From: Actinomadura sp. KC06
GTDB taxonomy: Bacteria > Actinomycetota > Actinomycetes > Streptosporangiales > Streptosporangiaceae
Direction of reading: 5' to 3'
DNA: 64,000 bases
Assembly: GCF_004348735.1 (NCBI RefSeq)
Contig: NZ_SMKT01000033.1
Coordinates: 1 to 64,000, forward strand
Under the pieces are notes generated by a model, which made no database searches, was not told the origin of the DNA, and was given only the letters and a program-made list of their open reading frames with translations. This document shows, piece after piece, positions 60,846 to 64,000 of the stretch. Positions within the stretch are counted from its first letter, which is position 1. Every line of letters begins with the position of its first letter. A program made the translations under genes and the position numbers.

Positions 60846-61952
60846 TCAGAGGGGCACGAACGCGCTGATGGTCGCCTCGATGAGCTGCGCGACGGGCTCG
60901 AACGTGCGCCGGAACGGCACCTGGCCCGGTCCGAGCGTGTCGTGCACGTTCTGCCAGACGACGAGGAAATCGAGCGCGCGCGAAGTGTCGTGCACCACGA
61001 GGCCCTCCGAGAAGGTCTGCTTCCCGCTTTTCAGCGGTCCGAGACCCACCTTGCTGGCGGTGGCGATGAAACGTCCGTCGCGCGGCCAGATCATGGGCCC
61101 CGGAATGAGACCGTCGTGGTGGAACCACGCTCCGGCCTGCTGCATCAGACTTCTCATTTCGGCGTTGCTCGTCGGCCCTATCAGCCGGTCGTCGAACAAG
61201 AGCGTCAGCATTCGTGCGAAGTGTTCGACCGTGGTGGCCTGGGCGACCAGGCCGTCGTTCACGCTGTCGATCCGCGCGGAGGGCCAATTGGTCTCGTTGG
61301 TGTAATCGCCGGCGAGCCACACCCCTTTGTTGTTCGAGCTTTCGAAGAATCCGTCGTCGGCGAGCTTGCCGTTGAGGTAGGGATAGCCCAGGCCGTGGAT
61401 CGTCGTCGTGGCGCCAGGGTTGTGCTGACCGACGATCATGTCCCGGAAGGCGCTGAGCTGCCCCGGGGTGAAGTCGACGACGAAGACCGAACCGGTACCG
61501 GGCTTCAGCACCGCGCCATAGTCCGGCTTGCGATGCCGGTCTTGCGGGCGCAGCTTCGGGGAAAGGCCCGGGTCGCTGATCAAGACCGGGGTGTGGGCGT
61601 CGATCTCGGGATCGAACTCGGCCCTCAGCGCGGCCTCGATGTCGGGCCAGGAAGTGAGGCCGGCCGGGGCGACGAGCTGGTCGGCACTCGAGCGGAGGTC
61701 GAACGCCGCGTACATCGCCGCGACTTTGAGCAGGCTGGCCGAGAAGTGCTCCTCGTCCGTCCGGACGCCCGCCCAGGGGTGGCCGTCCTGTCCTTCGTGC
61801 CCGGTCAGCAGGACGACCATGAGCGCCAGCCGGTCGACGTTCGGCGTGCCGATCGCCAGCAGACCCTGCCGGGCCGTTTCCAGCGCCGCCTGCATAAGGA
61901 TGTGCGCGGTGTTGTTGAGCGGATTCGGCTTCGCGCCCGCGAAAAGGCTCAT
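60846..61952 (-). CDS. Serine hydrolase, beta-lactamase/transpeptidase fold
   Basis: 368 residues from ATG 61952 with GGAG upstream. The active-site SxxK is in FSASLLKVAAMYAAFDLR (Ser73, Lys76). The C-terminal half has VEHFARMLTLLFDDRLIG and TASKVGLGP, the latter near the position of a KTG-type motif. The family acts on beta-lactams, peptidoglycan peptides or esters. It lacks a signal peptide. It lies 11 nt after the large protein at 61964 on the same strand. Confidence 0.8.
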   Translation of the reverse strand: MSLFAGAKPNPLNNTAHILMQAALETARQGLLAIGTPNVDRLALMVVLLTGHEGQDGHPWAGVRTDEEHFSASLLKVAAMYAAFDLRSSADQLVAPAGLTSWPDIEAALRAEFDPEIDAHTPVLISDPGLSPKLRPQDRHRKPDYGAVLKPGTGSVFVVDFTPGQLSAFRDMIVGQHNPGATTTIHGLGYPYLNGKLADDGFFESSNNKGVWLAGDYTNETNWPSARIDSVNDGLVAQATTVEHFARMLTLLFDDRLIGPTSNAEMRSLMQQAGAWFHHDGLIPGPMIWPRDGRFIATASKVGLGPLKSGKQTFSEGLVVHDTSRALDFLVVWQNVHDTLGPGQVPFRRTFEPVAQLIEATISAFVPL

Positions 61953-61963
61953 TCTCTCAGCTC

Positions 61964-64000
61964 CTAGATCGGCCACGCCTCGGACGGGCGGACGATGTCG
62001 AACGCGAGACCGCTGGAGCCCTCGCCCGTCCCGGCCGTCTTCTCCCGGCGGATCCACGCGTGCCAGGAGCCGTCCGTCCAGCGCGACAGCACCGGCCGCC
62101 TCGTGACATGGCTCCCCTCCCTGGGGACCTCCTCCTCGTGCAGCCAGGTCTCCCCGGTCAGCAGGCGGCCGCGCGGAGCCGACTCGATTCCGGGCTGCAC
62201 CAGGCCGGTGAGCTTGAAGCGGATCGCGCCGACGCCGACCGCCTCCGGGACGAGCGGCAGCCAGTAGTCGGGCACGATCGTCTGCACCGCGTAGGACGGG
62301 CCTTCCGGGACGGGCGGCGCCGGTGCGGTCCGGAGCCATTCCTCGCGGCGGTCGAGTAGTTCGCCGCGGCCGTCGGTGACGGTCCGCTCGATCGCCCAGC
62401 CGACGTTGGCGAGCTCGTCCCGGGCCAGGACGAGGGTCTCCAGCGGCCGTCCCGGCATGTGGGCGGCGGCGGGCATCATGAGCAGCCCGTCCGGAGCGCC
62501 GTGCAGGGCGAACATGTTCCAGGACGGGTCGTCCGCCCCCGCCCGCTCGATCAGGTGCCGCTGCCCGAAGGTGTCGGTGACCAGCAGGGACGTGAGCGTG
62601 GTGAGCGAGCCCGCAGGCACTTCCACGGGCAGGGTGAACCAGTCGTTGCCGAAGATCGTGGCGAACCCGACCAGCAGGAGCCGTCCGGTGTCCAAGGCGT
62701 CGACCGCGACCGCGCCGAGGTCGACGGCGGCGTCCTCCATCTCCCAGAACCGGTCGGCGGGGATGCCGCCGTACCGGACGGGCGCCGGGACCGCCTTGAC
62801 GTGCAGCGGCCGCGGCGGGGCCGGGTCGGGGGCGAGCGCGTCCGGGTCGGCGTCCAGGCTGTACCAGTCGAGGCCGTCGCCGAGGTACTCGCCGGCGGTC
62901 AGCACCGTGTCGCCCGCGGCCAGCGCCAGCCGGTGCTCGAAGCGGTGGCCGTCGAAGGTGTCGGGGGTGGGGCGCGGGACGGCCTCGGCCCACCAGTCCC
63001 GCCAGCGGCGGGCGACGTCGGCGAGCCCGTCGCCGCTGAGCCGCCCGGCGTCGATCGCGGCGGCCAGCGCGGCGGCGTCCGGGACCCGGCCGCCGAGCAG
63101 GCCGACCAGGCCGCCGGGCCCCGGACGCAGCGCGAACTCCGCCAGCAGCCCGGGCAGCGCGTCCGAGCGGCCCGCCTCGGCCAGCATCGTGACGAACTGG
63201 GCGCCGCCCTCGGCCCGCGCCCGCTCGTCGACGACCGGCGGCTCGGACTCCACCTGCGGTTCGAGCGGCCCGAGCCGCGGATCGTAGGGCGTCCACGGCC
63301 CGTCCGGTGGCCGCCAGGCCGTGATGGGACGGCTCTCGCCGGTCAGCTCGACGTCGATCGGCGACCCGGCGTCCTGCCCGGCGAACTCGCCGAACTGCCA
63401 CTGCCTGGTCAGCATCCAGGCCGCGTCGTGGATCCGCGCCGCCAGCCCGGACGCCACCTCGCTGCTCCGGTGCAGCGGCTCCATCCGGTACATGTCGTCG
63501 AGCGGGAACCGGGGCTGACCGGTGAACGGGTCGAAGAGCTGGATGCCGGAATCCTCCTCGAACTGCGCCAGGACGCGCCTGACCGCGCTGAACATGACGG
63601 CGGTGGCGCCGGGCAGCAGGTTGTCCAGCATCGGGAGGTCGCCCAGGTCGACGGCGCGCAGCTTGGCCAGTTCCAGCGTGTCGTGGACGGCCAGGGCCAG
63701 GACGTCGGACGTCCAGCCGCGGACCGGGTCGGGCGGGACGGCGATCAGCACGGCCTGCGGAGCCTTGGCGTCCGGGCGGTCGTAGTGGAACGTCACCCCG
63801 GTCAGCTCGTGCGGGCCCTTCCCGGCACCGCCGACCGCGCCGTCCGAGCCCGGCAGCGTCTCGGCCCACTCGTCCAGGACGATCCCGGCGAGCGGTTCCC
63901 CGGGGCCGATCGGCCGGGGCAGGTGGCAGACGAGGTGCCATTGGGCGGGTGGGCGGTCGTCCGGGTCGAAGGTGCCGCCGATCCACGGGTCGGCGGCCGT
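61964..64000 (-). CDS. Large conserved protein of unknown function, partial
   Basis: The frame is open through the right edge with no start, so the N-terminus is missing; an internal GTG at 63796 is not the start because codons upstream continue a coding-like sequence (WIGGTFDPDDRPPAQWH). At least 678 residues. A recurring signature in related proteins, as I recall, is a segment like ARIHDAAWMLTRQWQFGEFAGQDAGSP (present at about residues 209-235 of the visible part). No enzymatic motif is evident. It leads into the serine hydrolase gene (11-nt gap) and may head the operon. Its function is unknown. Confidence 0.75.
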   Translation of the reverse strand, partial: TAADPWIGGTFDPDDRPPAQWHLVCHLPRPIGPGEPLAGIVLDEWAETLPGSDGAVGGAGKGPHELTGVTFHYDRPDAKAPQAVLIAVPPDPVRGWTSDVLALAVHDTLELAKLRAVDLGDLPMLDNLLPGATAVMFSAVRRVLAQFEEDSGIQLFDPFTGQPRFPLDDMYRMEPLHRSSEVASGLAARIHDAAWMLTRQWQFGEFAGQDAGSPIDVELTGESRPITAWRPPDGPWTPYDPRLGPLEPQVESEPPVVDERARAEGGAQFVTMLAEAGRSDALPGLLAEFALRPGPGGLVGLLGGRVPDAAALAAAIDAGRLSGDGLADVARRWRDWWAEAVPRPTPDTFDGHRFEHRLALAAGDTVLTAGEYLGDGLDWYSLDADPDALAPDPAPPRPLHVKAVPAPVRYGGIPADRFWEMEDAAVDLGAVAVDALDTGRLLLVGFATIFGNDWFTLPVEVPAGSLTTLTSLLVTDTFGQRHLIERAGADDPSWNMFALHGAPDGLLMMPAAAHMPGRPLETLVLARDELANVGWAIERTVTDGRGELLDRREEWLRTAPAPPVPEGPSYAVQTIVPDYWLPLVPEAVGVGAIRFKLTGLVQPGIESAPRGRLLTGETWLHEEEVPREGSHVTRRPVLSRWTDGSWHAWIRREKTAGTGEGSSGLAFDIVRPSEAWPI

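Noticed and set aside
63796..63796. An internal GTG taken as the start of the last leftward gene
   Set aside because: Coding-like sequence continues in frame to the window edge, so the gene is partial and the GTG is a normal Val codon.

Overview
The window looks like chromosome of a high-GC filamentous actinomycete, most likely Streptosporangiales or Actinomadura-like. This is inferred from very GC-rich codon use, many 1-4 nt start/stop overlaps, StrR- and butyrolactone-receptor-like regulators, PopR/ClgR-type control of a clpP pair, and an enediyne polyketide locus. I see no rRNA, tRNA, insertion sequence, integrase or CRISPR array.

1-9.6 kb: two small membrane-protein genes (the first runs off the left edge), an AraC regulator and a StrR-type ParB-domain regulator, then a roughly 1 kb non-coding stretch. 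A rightward operon follows: nucleotide-sugar/flavonol-type SDR, acyl-CoA carboxylase beta subunit, and two DinB/mycothiol-dependent-isomerase-type proteins. It faces a TetR gene of the gamma-butyrolactone receptor type.

10-30 kb: an enediyne biosynthetic core. A DUF1702 paralogue is followed by a tightly packed run: second DUF1702 (UnbL/E3), UnbV (E4), UnbU (E5), the 1925-aa iterative PKSE (KS-AT-ACP-KR-DH-PPTase), the E10 hot-dog thioesterase, an E6-like flavin reductase, a 12-codon coupling micro-ORF, a cytochrome P450, a DUF5987-type protein, a GMC oxidoreductase and an AhpD-like protein with a CPFC motif. A 13-bp-stem bidirectional terminator ends the unit. A third DinB-type protein, an SgcJ-like NTF2-fold protein and a DHA2 exporter flank it. 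No sugar, aromatic-acid or apoprotein genes are present, so if the locus is complete the product is an unusually bare enediyne-derived compound.

30-44 kb: a TetR gene is divergent from a carotenoid-oxygenase-like protein that keeps only one of the four iron-binding histidines. Next come two divergent operons: leftward, a flavin monooxygenase (LLM), a dimethylformamidase-large-subunit-like protein, a class III aminotransferase and a DRE-TIM aldolase/lyase; rightward, a complete peptide-type ABC importer. Both promoter sides carry the same 17-bp inverted repeat (TGTTG-N7-CAACA), so they look like one uptake-and-breakdown system.

44-55 kb: an RHS polymorphic toxin with a small downstream partner; an HTH/coiled-coil protein with nine 34-residue repeats preceded by two matching operators (GTTGC-N8-GCAAC); a dehydrogenase, a methyltransferase and an amino-acid oxidase; then a PopR-like regulator ending in YALAA beside a clpP pair. 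One ClpP has alanine at the nucleophile position, and the pair is preceded by a TCTGCC-N3-GGCAGA operator.

55-64 kb: a poorly described island with no obvious Sec signals: a trypsin-NUC endonuclease fusion, a peptidoglycan-binding protein and a membrane protein, facing a leftward operon with a lipocalin-like protein, an M43 metalloprotease, a beta-lactamase-type serine hydrolase and a large conserved protein of unknown function that runs off the right edge.
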